In this document: positions 9,130 to 19,147 of the stretch, one piece after another
Position numbering within the stretch: position 1 is the stretch's first letter
Layout of the letters: each line of letters begins with the position of its first letter
DNA from: Thermomucor indicae-seudaticae
Lineage: Eukaryota > Mucoromycota > Mucoromycetes > Mucorales > Lichtheimiaceae
Reading direction: 5' to 3'
DNA: 19,147 nucleotides
Assembly (NCBI GenBank): GCA_000787465.1
Contig: JSYX01000245.1
Coordinates: 1-19,147 of the forward strand
Notes under the pieces: generated by a model
Told to the model about the DNA's origin: nothing
Seen by the model: the letters and a program-made list of their open reading frames with translations, nothing else
Database searches by the model: none
Position numbers and translations under genes: made by a program

Positions 9130-9668
9130 TTAGTTGAAGAATATGCTGGATTGGTATGAGGCATTAGGTGTAGGTAAAGCAGGTAGATGATACTTTGTTG
9201 TTGATGATGATGATACTGCAGGTTGTGGTTTGGGTATGGTTAGGGAAGGCTTGTTGTTGCTGCCTTGCTTGGATATTGAGGGTCTTTTCGTTGGTTCGAG
9301 TTCCAACATGGGTGGCGATAGACGGTGACTACTGCGATGATATTTGAGGCCAGGAGAAGGAAGCGTGTAAGATGGTATCGGTGAAAGAGACGGAGAAGAG
9401 GCTTGAGAAGAAGACGAGGAGAGGCCAGGTGAAGAAGTCAAGTGTGGCACTGATCGTGGGAAGTCTCGCAGCTCTTGCCAGTCATAGCCAAGCAGTGGAT
9501 GTTTGTTCAGTGCATCAGCTCGTAAACACTCTTCAGAGCAATACAACGAGTCCTGCATACATCTCCATCAGATAATTGAAAACTCCTTTCCGGTAACTGA
9601 TCATGATAACTTACAGATTGAGAAGCAATAGCACTGTCGCAGTAAGTGCACCAGTTAAGGTCGCTCAT
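9130..9668 (-). CDS. Ecl1-type zinc-binding protein (lifespan regulator family)
   Basis: Exons: 9668-9615 and 9552-9130; 477 nt, 158 aa. The N-terminus MSDLNWCTYCDSAIASQS joins in phase 0 to DSLYCSEECLRADAL, giving C7-x2-C10-x12-C23-x3-C27, the compact zinc site of the ECL1/2/3 family. In fission yeast, Ecl1-family proteins are induced by nutrient limitation and extend chronological lifespan; whether this protein does so is inference. After the zinc site comes NKHPLLGYDWQELRDF, then a Ser/Pro-rich disordered tail of about 100 residues. The second exon has only an internal start (MQDSLYCSEEC), so the spliced form with both cysteine pairs is clearly the gene. The donor is TCT|GTAAGT and the acceptor TATGCAG|GAC. 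A TATA box lies about 60 nt upstream. Confidence 0.85.
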
Positions 9669-9726
9669 TATTATTAGGTTAAGGAAACTTTTTTATCACG
9701 AAGAAAAAGAGAACCATGGCAACGCT

Positions 9727-9736
9727 CTTTTTATAT
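9727..9736 (-). promoter_or_regulatory. TATA box of the Ecl1-like gene
   Basis: On the minus strand the sequence reads ATATAAAAAG, a good TATA match, about 60 nt before the ATG at 9668. The sequence between them is A/T-rich. It is the clearest core-promoter element attached to a confident gene in the window. Confidence 0.5.
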
Positions 9737-9739
9737 GTG

Positions 9740-11020
9740 TTGTTTAAGGTTGATCCCTTTTTTCTCGGATTTGCGCGGATGCCCACTTCATCAGTCATGA
9801 TTGGCTATCGTGATGATAACTCGTGCATGGCTTATAATGTTCGGGACCCGCAGCCAATCCCGGATTAAATTTTGATTTGCTGGCGATGGCCACTGCTCTT
9901 ATGAAAACGAGAGCTCGTGCAAAGATTAGCATCTGCATCACGTTTGATCATAATGAGATGATTTTACGTTGCTTGAGCACGCAATGCTAAAAAATTTTTT
10001 CTCGTACGCTACCATGGGAACGTGCCCACATCAAATGGCATTCGGAACTCCTTCCATCCCTTCTGCCCCCTTCTTCTTTTCATGTAACACTGCACGAGCA
10101 AGTTTCTCTCTCTCGTTTTACCTATCGTCGATCCCGCCCGATAGAGAGTCACCGATCCGTGTCCCCTCCCCCTTTCCCTCATGGACACACCCTTTATCTC
10201 CCTAAGCAAATAATCGGACTCTATCATCGGAAATTGCTGCAAGAAACAAGGCCTCTTGGGTAGGATTGGAACCGAAAGTTACATTTCCAAGGTGCATACG
10301 CTTCTAGCAAGCAAGCATTGCAGAAAGATATCATAAAGGTAGTCTACCCCGGTTTTCTTTTAAGCATGCAGGCCATGTACGTGCATGGGTACCCGCATTT
10401 TTTAGTCTTTCCGAAAATTGCCACGCCGCCACTCCGTAACTCTGGATAGGATACGCGCCCTTAAAACAGGGACGTGTTGTTAAACTTGGCAGCGAACAAA
10501 GTGCGCGCATATCATAACTTTCGCGCAATATTGGAAGAACTGTTCCATTTTTAGCTCGCTAAAATCGTGTACTTTGATTCGATACAAAGGATTGTCTTCC
10601 CGATCATTCGCAAAGGGTCAGCTCGCTCCTTGTCATGGCGCAATAATTATCGAAAGACTGCAAATACTCTTTATCTCGCTGTATTCTATCGATATTGTCC
10701 AGGGAATTGACGACTTATATGACATGCCGCAAGATAGTTAGTTCCCCAACCGTGCGCCTAACTCTGGAGGAAAGACAATGAGCTGTGCTTGAATAAACAC
10801 ATTGTACATATAGCAAAATCGCCTAATAATGGTTTGCCTTGGAGTATACTGTTCGATTCTTTCTGGGGAGGGGGCTATGGCCATCTTTTGCATATGCAAG
10901 ATACTGCATTGCTTGAGAGCTTGCATTACCATCTCGAAATGACTGCTGAGTTTTAACGTACATGCCTGATTTGGATTGGTAACTGCCCCGCTTTGACTTG
11001 ACTTTAGCTGTCGGTTTCCA
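9740..11020. other. Divergent intergenic region between the Ecl1-like gene and DDX41
   Basis: About 1.3 kb with open frames only of 64-78 codons (for example 9969-10205 on plus and 10823-11050 on minus), none with a motif, splice support or a promoter-like element. It is unusually long for this window and serves as the upstream region of both genes, so regulatory sites are likely, but I cannot name any. No TATA box is evident before DDX41, as is common for housekeeping genes. Confidence 0.5.
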
Positions 11021-13529
<2,509 letters not shown>

Positions 13530-13642
13530 CCATTATTTGCAATAATCCGATCCACGTATTTTTAACCTTATCATCATTATCAAACCAAAGCAACAAGCTG
13601 TGATGGAAACAATGGTATGTTCGATATCTGCACAGGTTGAGA

Positions 13643-14409
13643 TTACTCACTTAAATCATCCTCGTCAACTGGATAATCCGCTTCCGCTGTGTCTTCCTCT
13701 GCGATGTCAGAGTCATCCTAATGCAACAACGTTAGCATAACAGAACGTAGCGGCTAATAGAAAGGAGTTCATACCATCTGATATCCAGCGAGAGCATTTT
13801 CTAACAATTCTTTGACATCAGTATTTTGTGGGTCAACCAACATGAGTGGTGTCATTCTTTCACGGTTTTCAATTCTGTCAGTTGTTTCAGTAACAGGCAT
13901 TCATATAGCACTTGTAACGAAGTGTACATACCTTGGATCAGCTCCTGCTTCCAATAGCAGTTCGGTGATTGCAGAGGCAACCTCAGGATCGTCTTTATAT
14001 TGAGCTGCTAAATGAAGTGGTGTGTTCTTTTCAACGTTGTTTCGTTGATTGACATTGATTCCTCGAACATTAACAAGGATTTCCATGCACGACTGTGCAC
14101 CGTACTTTGCACTATTTCCTTGTTGTTAGCTTAGGCGTTTGACTCGAGTTATTATTTCCCGATTTATTTATACTTGCGCATAATGAAGAGCTGTGTCGCC
14201 AATGGCATCGGCAAAGTTGACGTTAATGTCTGGCGCTTTCAAAACTTGTTCCAGTAGGTCGTCCTGGTCATTACGACATGCGGCAAGCATAAGTTCGTCT
14301 ATCGAGCACAGCGTGTGTGTGTATCATTGGTAAGTCTCGACACGTGAGGATGTTATGGAGGGTATTACTGAACCGAACTGTTTGACGCGCCGGCTTCTTC
14401 GTTTTCCAT
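13643..14409 (-). CDS. Small ankyrin-repeat protein
   Basis: Exons: 14409-14379, 14298-14178, 14111-13932, 13874-13775, 13717-13643; 507 nt, 168 aa. Ankyrin repeats start near residue 12: NELMLAACRNDQDDLLEQVL, then GDTALHYAAKYGAQSCMEIL, then NTPLHLAAQYKDD, and a degenerate one with RMTPLMLVDPQNTDVKELL. The C-terminus is acidic (EEDTAEADYPVDEDD). Length and layout resemble the short fungal ankyrin proteins of the yeast YGL242C type; the partner and role are unknown. Exon 2 appears to end at a GC donor (GC|GCAAGT, 14177), which is what gives the canonical TALHYAAKYG. The first exon (MENEEAGASN) and its donor at 14378 (GTTCGG) are the weakest part. The stop could lie further on if GTGAGT at 13648 is a donor. 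Core repeats are certain; the ends are tentative. Confidence 0.75.
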
Positions 14410-15100
14410 TTGGCAGAGAGGTCTTGGCGTCCGGGTGACACAGTGATTTTTCGGTTTTGAGAGTTGAGAAGAAAAATTTCTTGTTCTGCGCTTTGACATG
14501 TCCACAGATGGAATGATAGGAAGATTCTGATGTACAGTAACTGGAGCTCTCAATATACGTACAAGCAGCAAAGGGTATGTTATCCGAAAATTTCGATGAT
14601 GCGTAAAGGTCCACTTCCAACGGCCCGTGTTACGGTTTTAGTTATCCGTTATTAGCGCTGATGTTCGCCAAGTAAAAGCTGGTTGGTCTAGACGAGGACT
14701 CGTTTGTTGCGCCGGATCAAGTTCTCCGATGAATTATTCTGGCTGAATATGCGCGCTTGACTTTCGGTTACATGAAGTTTATTTTTCTGTCGGATAATGC
14801 ACAATGTCGCATCTTAAGTGGTAGAGAAGACCAGCTGATGATCACAGGGTCCTTTTCCTTCGAGACGGGTAATGACGGTTCGTGATCTCGGTCTGCATCA
14901 AAGCATGGGTCATGATACAGCTAGCGTTCTTTTCTTAGCAACCAATAACAAAAATATGTACAATCAAGGTTCTTGTAGTAAAGTTGGATGATGAGATGAT
15001 ACTGCCAAAAGCAATATGAGAGGGAAAAGAAGGGGGAGCCAAGACGGCATTCTTGAATGAATAGAGTGTGGAGCCGAAAGTTGCGGTCATTGGAGGGAAA
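14410..15100. other. Divergent intergenic region between the ankyrin and LEA2 genes
   Basis: About 0.7 kb upstream of both genes. Near 14410-14600 three minus-strand frames are open together, so the ankyrin gene could have more 5' sequence than modelled; none of the frames shows a known motif. The rest holds no ORF above 77 codons and no RNA gene that I can see. Confidence 0.45.
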
Positions 15101-15116
15101 GAGAAACAGACTTGTT

Positions 15117-15166
15117 CCTTCTTTTCTTCCCTGTTTTTGTCACACCTTATCTTTCTGCTCTTTGTC
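15117..15166 (+). promoter_or_regulatory. Pyrimidine-rich leader of the LEA2 gene
   Basis: Directly before the ATG at 15168 the plus strand is dominated by T and C, in blocks such as TCCTTCTTTTCTTCCCTG and TTATCTTTCTGCTCTTTG. No TATA box is evident upstream. This looks like a fungal CT-rich initiator and leader. Confidence 0.4.
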
Positions 15167-15167
15167 A

Positions 15168-16366
15168 ATGAGCCACACAGCCGAGGATACGTCCGAGTAC
15201 GTCCGACTCAAGAAGCACCCTCGAAATGACTCGCAATCATACTTTGCAGCCGAAGACCCTTACCGTGCTGTAAAGAAAAGCTCCACGCCCAGTATGCTTA
15301 AGAAATAGCTAGAGTTGTCCGGGTTTCAGTTCTCTCATTGTCTCTTGTAATTGGACTAGACTCTTCAAACTCATCGCAACGTGCCATGCACTCTAGAACC
15401 GAGTCAGAGAGCAGCACGAGCCGGCTAGCACGGCGCGACGTATATAACAACAATGATTATTCGTACGAAGACGATCCATACGCAGTTCCTCCACGGCAGT
15501 ATGTGGGCGAGAAGGGTCGACAGAAGGATGATGATCTATATCAGCAGCAAGAACGCACCAATTCCTATTTGCCGTATTCACATCATCGACGGGAGGATCC
15601 ATTTGCGACACCAGAACCCATTTATTTAGAAGACGAGCGACTGCATAACTTTGGATCATCATCACCACCCAACCCTGACGGAGGAGGAGTGGGTTCTTTG
15701 CTGCAGGATACGATTGCAATGGATATGGCGGATGATAATAACAGTAAACCAACGCCTCGCGGCAAGAAGTCGACACCCAATCTAGATCCTTTACCGACCA
15801 TCAAGAAACGCAGAAAGCGTCGATGCTGTGGTTTGAGACGACGTATACTGGTGTTTCTGGCATTCATCCTGGTAGCCATCATTGCCGCCGTCTGGTTTTT
15901 CGTCTGGCCCCGCGCACCTTCGATGCAATTCCTCCAGGCCGGAATCGACGAATCATACAACTCTACGCTGACAAAGAACATCATCCAAGAAGTCTGGAAC
16001 ATCACCATGACTGTGGATAATTCCCAAAACTGGGTCCCGACTCACATGAAAGACTTTTATGCTCAGATTGTGGATGCCAACACCGGCGTCAAATTCGGTA
16101 CAGGCAACTCTGGATCCATGGTGTTACCGCCAAGGCAGTCTCGAGTCGTGATTTCGATACCAATGAAGATCGGCTTTAGCTCGACGAACGAGCAGGACCC
16201 GACCCTGCAGGATATTATAAAGTGCAGAATGAAAGAGACCTCGCCCGGACCGCAAGTACAGGAATCGCTCAATGTGATCTTTTATATCGATCAATACATT
16301 GCTGGCATCGCATGGAAGACGACGTCTGTTGTTCATCCCTCGGGTTTCCAATGTCCATCCGCATAA
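15168..16366 (+). CDS. Single-pass membrane protein with LEA2 (LEA14-like) domain
   Basis: Exons: 15168-15291 and 15360-16366; 1131 nt, 376 aa. The N-terminal 200 residues are polar and disordered (Ser, Asp, Tyr, Pro rich; SYEDDPYAVPPRQ and REDPFATPEP are similar short units). A basic cluster (KKRRKRRCCGLRRR) stands before one membrane helix (about 202-222, ILVFLAFILVAIIAAVWFF), suggesting an N-in, C-out protein. The C-terminal 150 residues, with VWNITMTVDNSQNWVP, FGTGNSGSMVLPPRQSRVV and IPMKIGF, fit the LEA2 beta-sandwich seen in plant NDR1/HIN1-like and fungal vacuolar or membrane proteins. CCGLRR could be palmitoylated next to the membrane. The intron donor is GTATGC at 15292; two in-frame acceptors exist, 15359 (68-nt intron, preferred) and 15329. 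Function in fungi is not established. Confidence 0.75.
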
Positions 16367-16880
16367 AAAATACCCTTTGATCTCCTTTTCTTCCTTTGTT
16401 ACAGCTTAGATATCCCCTTTTCCCACTGCATATTTCCTCTCTTTCTCTCTCTCTCGGTACATAATACTGTATTTCTATGGTTTCTCTTCGTTTGCGCGTC
16501 GTCGTCCATTTTATATATAGCTACAGTTCTTTGGTTTGCCCGCAAAACGATGCATTACTGCGATCTCACGTGAACTATAACCGCTGTGGTATCCAGACAT
16601 CTTTGCACTAGCAGTTTGGGAAATGGATAGCTTGTTCCTGGATCACTAGCTGACTTCTTGAACTGTTACGTTCATTGACGTTCCGATTGACAACAGAGAT
16701 ACGCCAAATAATTAAGAATCTTTAAAACGGCTTAGATAGAGTATGATGTATCATACATAAATGGATGGATACAGGAGGAACTGTCGAACTCAAATTTCAA
16801 AGTATATTTCATATTCGCGTTTCGGATAAAGGGCATCTTGTGAAGGACAAAAGTGGGAAGGATAACAAGGCGTAGCCTGG
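16367..16880. other. 3' flank of the LEA2 gene, no other gene
   Basis: The first 100 bp after the stop is T/C rich (CTTTCTCTCTCTCTC near 16439-16455). The remainder shows no ORF above 60 codons on either strand and no RNA-like structure that I recognise. Confidence 0.5.
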
Positions 16881-16883
16881 GTC

Positions 16884-16890
16884 TATATAA
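16884..16890 (+). promoter_or_regulatory. TATA-like box in gene-poor right arm (plus strand)
   Basis: TATATAA within GTCTATATAATGG. The first ATGs downstream are at 16901 and 16991; the one at 16991 opens only nine codons, and the ATG that opens the 17061-17351 frame follows it. It may be a promoter or chance AT-rich sequence. Confidence 0.25.
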
Positions 16891-17060
16891 TGGAGAAACT
16901 ATGAAGAAGGTTGCGAGACGCCAGGAGAAAAACTATAAGAGGACCTTCAACTGAGCAATCATTTTCTTCGAATTAAAATATCACAGAAGATGTATTGCAA
17001 TTCAGATGCTTTATTGTAGAAACACCATTCCGACACCAAAAAGTCTTGTTGTCTCGAAAC

Positions 17061-17351
17061 ATGCCAGGCTCTTTCTGTTTATTGGCAAACGTTCTCGCCA
17101 TCGGTACTGTACGACAACGCTCGGTGACAAGGTCAAAGAAAGGAAATGTTGGTGGCCTTAAGGCGAGTATTGATGCGAGCAAGTTGAGATACGTAAGACT
17201 TCAACCAGCTGATCCCCAGGACCATAAGCAGAAACAGCAGGTGAGCACCAGAGTACAGGATGGAAGGACAGTGCATAACGCTCAGAAATATCGATCACGC
17301 AGAATGAAATCCCCGTTTATAGTCCAGAGAACAACGAAGAGATACTCGTAG
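17061..17351 (+). CDS. Candidate small basic protein, 96 aa (plus strand)
   Basis: An ATG at 17061 opens a 96-codon frame to TAG at 17351. The product starts MPGSFCLLANVLAIGTVRQR, has a weakly hydrophobic N-terminus that could be a short signal or presequence, and is then rich in Lys, Arg and Gln. No family is recognised. A GTGAGC donor at 17241 and a CAG at 17282-17284 could remove 44 nt, but the frame is open without splicing. It overlaps a minus-strand candidate with a better TATA box, so at most one of the two is likely to be real. Confidence 0.2.
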   Translation: MPGSFCLLANVLAIGTVRQRSVTRSKKGNVGGLKASIDASKLRYVRLQPADPQDHKQKQQVSTRVQDGRTVHNAQKYRSRRMKSPFIVQRTTKRYS

Positions 17352-17422
17352 AACGAGCCGCATTGTCCAACAGTTCGTCGCCCCGTATGTGGATGGAGTT
17401 GGAGAGGGTAGTTAAGACTCAT
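17133..17422 (-). CDS. Candidate spliced 50-aa protein (minus strand)
   Basis: Modelled exons 17422-17346 and 17208-17133 join in phase: MSLNYPLQLHPHTGRRTVGQ at the start, then CGSFYD across the junction and WLKSYVSQLARINTRLKATN, ending ISFL. Donor GA|GTATCT and acceptor GGATCAG are acceptable, with an intron of 137 nt. A good TATA box (TATAAAAG) stands at 17508-17515 with a T/C-rich leader before the ATG. I recognise no family. The unspliced alternative ends at 17282 (46 aa). The support is promoter-like context plus frame continuity only. Confidence 0.28.
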
Positions 17423-17507
17423 GAAAGAATGTATCAAAAAGAGCAAAGTAGAGAAAGAGTGAAGACTGTGAACAAGAGATAAACGCATGGAACTTGGGAA
17501 ATCCGCT

Positions 17508-17515
17508 CTTTTATA
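17508..17515 (-). promoter_or_regulatory. TATA box, minus strand
   Basis: TATAAAAG in context GGTATAAAAGAG, the best TATA match in the window. T/C-rich sequence (CTTCACTCTTTCTCTACTTT) follows at about 17441-17465 in the direction of transcription, then the ATG at 17422. Confidence 0.4.
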
Positions 17516-17524
17516 CCTTTTCAT

Positions 17525-18640
17525 ATCCCTTATTTTATGTGACTTTTATCTTTTTTAATGGCCGGGTTGAGGCATTGGGATGACCTTAATTCGAGGCACG
17601 CAAGTATGTCTTAACTGAACGATCCCGCGGGACCCCCTGCAAACGATGTGCAGGAAAAGGATTGCTCTCCTTTGATCAGTGGAAGCGAATGGAGTCAATC
17701 CTAGTCAATCTCCAGGGCCGTTCGGACTATAATAACCTTCGTTTAGTCAACATATTCCTCACTCCGTGATATTCCTGCACAGACGTCAAATGCCATCAGA
17801 ATTATTTAGTGGAGAGGTGACCTTACTGACAGTAATAAACGATAGAGGAACAACTTCTAAACGTTCAAGGATGAATAAGGCTGTCCGCGTGACCTAACAG
17901 TAAGTTACTGTTCCAAATGTTGCGTGAAATAACCTGCGTGATTTACAAATAGCAGGTCGCGAGCAAGACTGCAGGCCAGGAAAGCATCAGAACGGGCATC
18001 AAGATGTGCGATTTTCATTACAAGGTTTTAAAATTCCATGTCATATGAAGGAGGATGCATGAAAGTGACCTTGTTGGCGCAAGAAGCTGGGTCGAAGCAA
18101 GTATGTTCTTTTTGTGGAGGGTCGTCTTACGCTGATACTTCCTCTGATTAGAATGTAGTGTATTTGGGCAGCGCATCGTCGCATTCAAAGATCAAGTTTG
18201 CAGGAACAGGCACAGAACTCTCATGTCATAATATCTGAGCTTACAGCTAAAAGGCATATAAACAAAAACCATACTATTTTCTTTCTATTCTTTCTTTGAA
18301 ATACCATCATTATTGCTTAGTTTGGCTCTTTGACGCCATCCACTGAGTCTACTTTACGCAAGGTACAAGCTATTTTCATGTCAGGAAGGCGTCCGATCGG
18401 CAAGCTTCTCCTAGAGGTGCTGCCCGCCTCACGCGTTTATATCAGCAATAATCCACGTTCAAACTAACGCCTAATCTTACTTCTCGACTATCAAATATTG
18501 TACGGATCGTGCATAAATTGCTTTGCATCCACCGCATGGAGACTGTGCCAGCTATTCAATGTGTGGCTTTATAGCTACTGTAAAGCAACGCATCGTACAT
18601 TATTTCGTTTCTCATAACTGTCCACAAGTGGTAAACGATA
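17525..18640. other. Gene-free stretch
   Basis: About 1.1 kb without an ORF of 60 codons on either strand and no mobile-element or RNA signature that I can see. It contains a perfect 10-bp palindrome (TCCCGCGGGA, 17623-17632) next to a 6-bp inverted repeat (CCTGCA/TGCAGG, 17636-17654). A T/C-rich stretch preceded by CATATAAAC lies near 18255-18297 (plus), but the ATG at 18379 after it opens only about 29 codons. Confidence 0.5.
17623..17654. repeat. Palindrome followed by short inverted repeat
   Basis: TCCCGCGGGA reads the same on both strands. Four bases later CCTGCA and TGCAGG form arms around a 7-nt loop. CCGCGG-type cores are common fungal regulator targets, but nothing here proves use. 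Confidence 0.35.
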
Positions 18641-18666
18641 TCTCAGTTTGTCTCAGATATTAGGAA

Positions 18667-18869
18667 TCATGCTTGCCAATTTTAACTGGCTTAGGTTCAC
18701 TCTGTGGATATGCGCAGATTTCTCCTTTTGCGTAGCCCATTCCCAACCTCCTTTTTTTCAAAAAATGTATTCCTTAGCGCAATGGCTCTCAAATGGAAAC
18801 AGATTTGTTAAGTTGTCTGCGGTATTCTTGAACATAGTGTTGGGCAAGAACGCAACACGGAAGATATAA
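18667..18869 (+). CDS. Unsupported short ORF, about 66 aa hypothetical
   Basis: From the ATG at 18669 a frame runs to TAA at 18867-18869 (MLANFNWLRFTLWICADFSF at the start; hydrophobic and aromatic). It has no TATA box, leader or splice support, and no recognised family. It could be a chance ORF in AT-rich DNA. Confidence 0.15.
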
Positions 18870-18993
18870 AGATGAGTACAGTCTCCGTTCTACTACGTGT
18901 GGATAAATACGGAGTCTCAGACCGATTTCGAACAACACTCTCAAGCCCTTCCTTCACTCGCATACTCACGCTCTCTCTCTATTTGTAGCACAA

Positions 18994-19147
18994 AGGTGTG
19001 ATACTGGTGCCAGCATTATCGGCCTTCATACATCTAATTATTTCGACGTTCGTTTTAATCGGTATGTTGTTCGGTGTCCAGCTAGGCAGGGAAGCAGGTG
19101 GAACACACCTTCCTTCGAAAATGTCTCACCTCCTGACCAGCTGCGAA
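18994..19147 (+). CDS. Possible start of a membrane-protein gene, cut by the right edge
   Basis: From a TC-rich acceptor-like site (CTCTCTCTATTTGTAG, ending about 18989) one plus frame is open to the window end. It reads GVILVPALSAFIHLIISTFV, then LIGMLFGVQLGREAGG and SKMSHLLTSCE. The hydrophobic run of about 25 residues looks like a membrane helix. In-frame ATGs are at 19063 and 19121; either could be the true start, with the upstream T/C-rich sequence serving as leader instead of an intron end. Alternatively GTATGT at 19061 is a donor. Too little is visible to name it. Confidence 0.28.

Noticed and set aside
9372..9575. Plus-strand 67-codon ORF
   Set aside because: Antisense to the Ecl1-like gene, including its zinc-site exon.
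10009..10528. Minus-strand ORFs of 65-77 codons in the long divergent gap
   Set aside because: No recognised motif, no splice or promoter support; lengths are within chance expectation.
15393..16008. Two minus-strand ORFs of about 127 codons
   Set aside because: Shadows of the LEA2 gene, whose membrane helix and C-terminal domain are coherent on the plus strand.

Overview
The window looks like nuclear DNA of an early-diverging fungus, most likely Mucoromycota/Mucorales. The evidence is split genes with short introns (mostly 52-80 nt, GTAAGT-like donors), an Ecl1-type fungal zinc protein, a fungal tetraspanin-like protein, and DDX41 and DM15-type LARP1 orthologues of the kind budding yeast lacks. 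This placement comes from gene content; no phylogeny was run. There are no bacterial-type operons, CRISPR arrays, rRNA genes or convincing tRNA genes.

Layout, left to right. At 67-339 (-) there is a possible exon of an unidentified gene running off the left edge. At 1035-2747 (-) lies the histone chaperone NAP1 (7 exons, 428 aa), followed by about 0.9 kb with no supported gene. At 3638-4614 (-) is a tetraspanin-like four-helix membrane protein (3 exons, 266 aa). At 4988-7945 (+) is a LARP1-type La-related protein (8 exons, about 842 aa), facing away from the tetraspanin gene. At 9130-9668 (-) is an Ecl1-type zinc protein (2 exons, 158 aa). After 1.35 kb without a gene comes DDX41, a DEAD-box helicase, at 11021-13529 (+; 13 exons, 595 aa). 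At 13643-14409 (-) is a small ankyrin-repeat protein (5 exons, 168 aa) that converges on DDX41. At 15168-16366 (+) is a single-pass LEA2-domain membrane protein (2 exons, 376 aa). The last 2.8 kb is gene-poor: two TATA-like boxes face each other over short candidate ORFs, and a membrane-protein-like reading frame is open at the right edge.

The genes are unrelated housekeeping or regulatory loci, not a cluster: chromatin assembly (NAP1), RNA metabolism and translation (DDX41, LARP1), nutrient or lifespan signalling (Ecl1-like), and membrane proteins (tetraspanin-like, LEA2). I found no new multi-gene system. The points most worth a second look are gene-structure details: very small first coding exons (15-17 nt) in three genes, a probable GC-AG intron in the ankyrin gene, in-frame alternative splice sites in LARP1 and the LEA2 gene, a shortened tetraspanin large loop without CCG, and pyrimidine-rich leaders next to a DM15-bearing LARP1.

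All exon models were built by eye from reading-frame continuity, splice-site consensus and recalled family motifs. Phase was checked across every junction. No alignment or RNA data were available.
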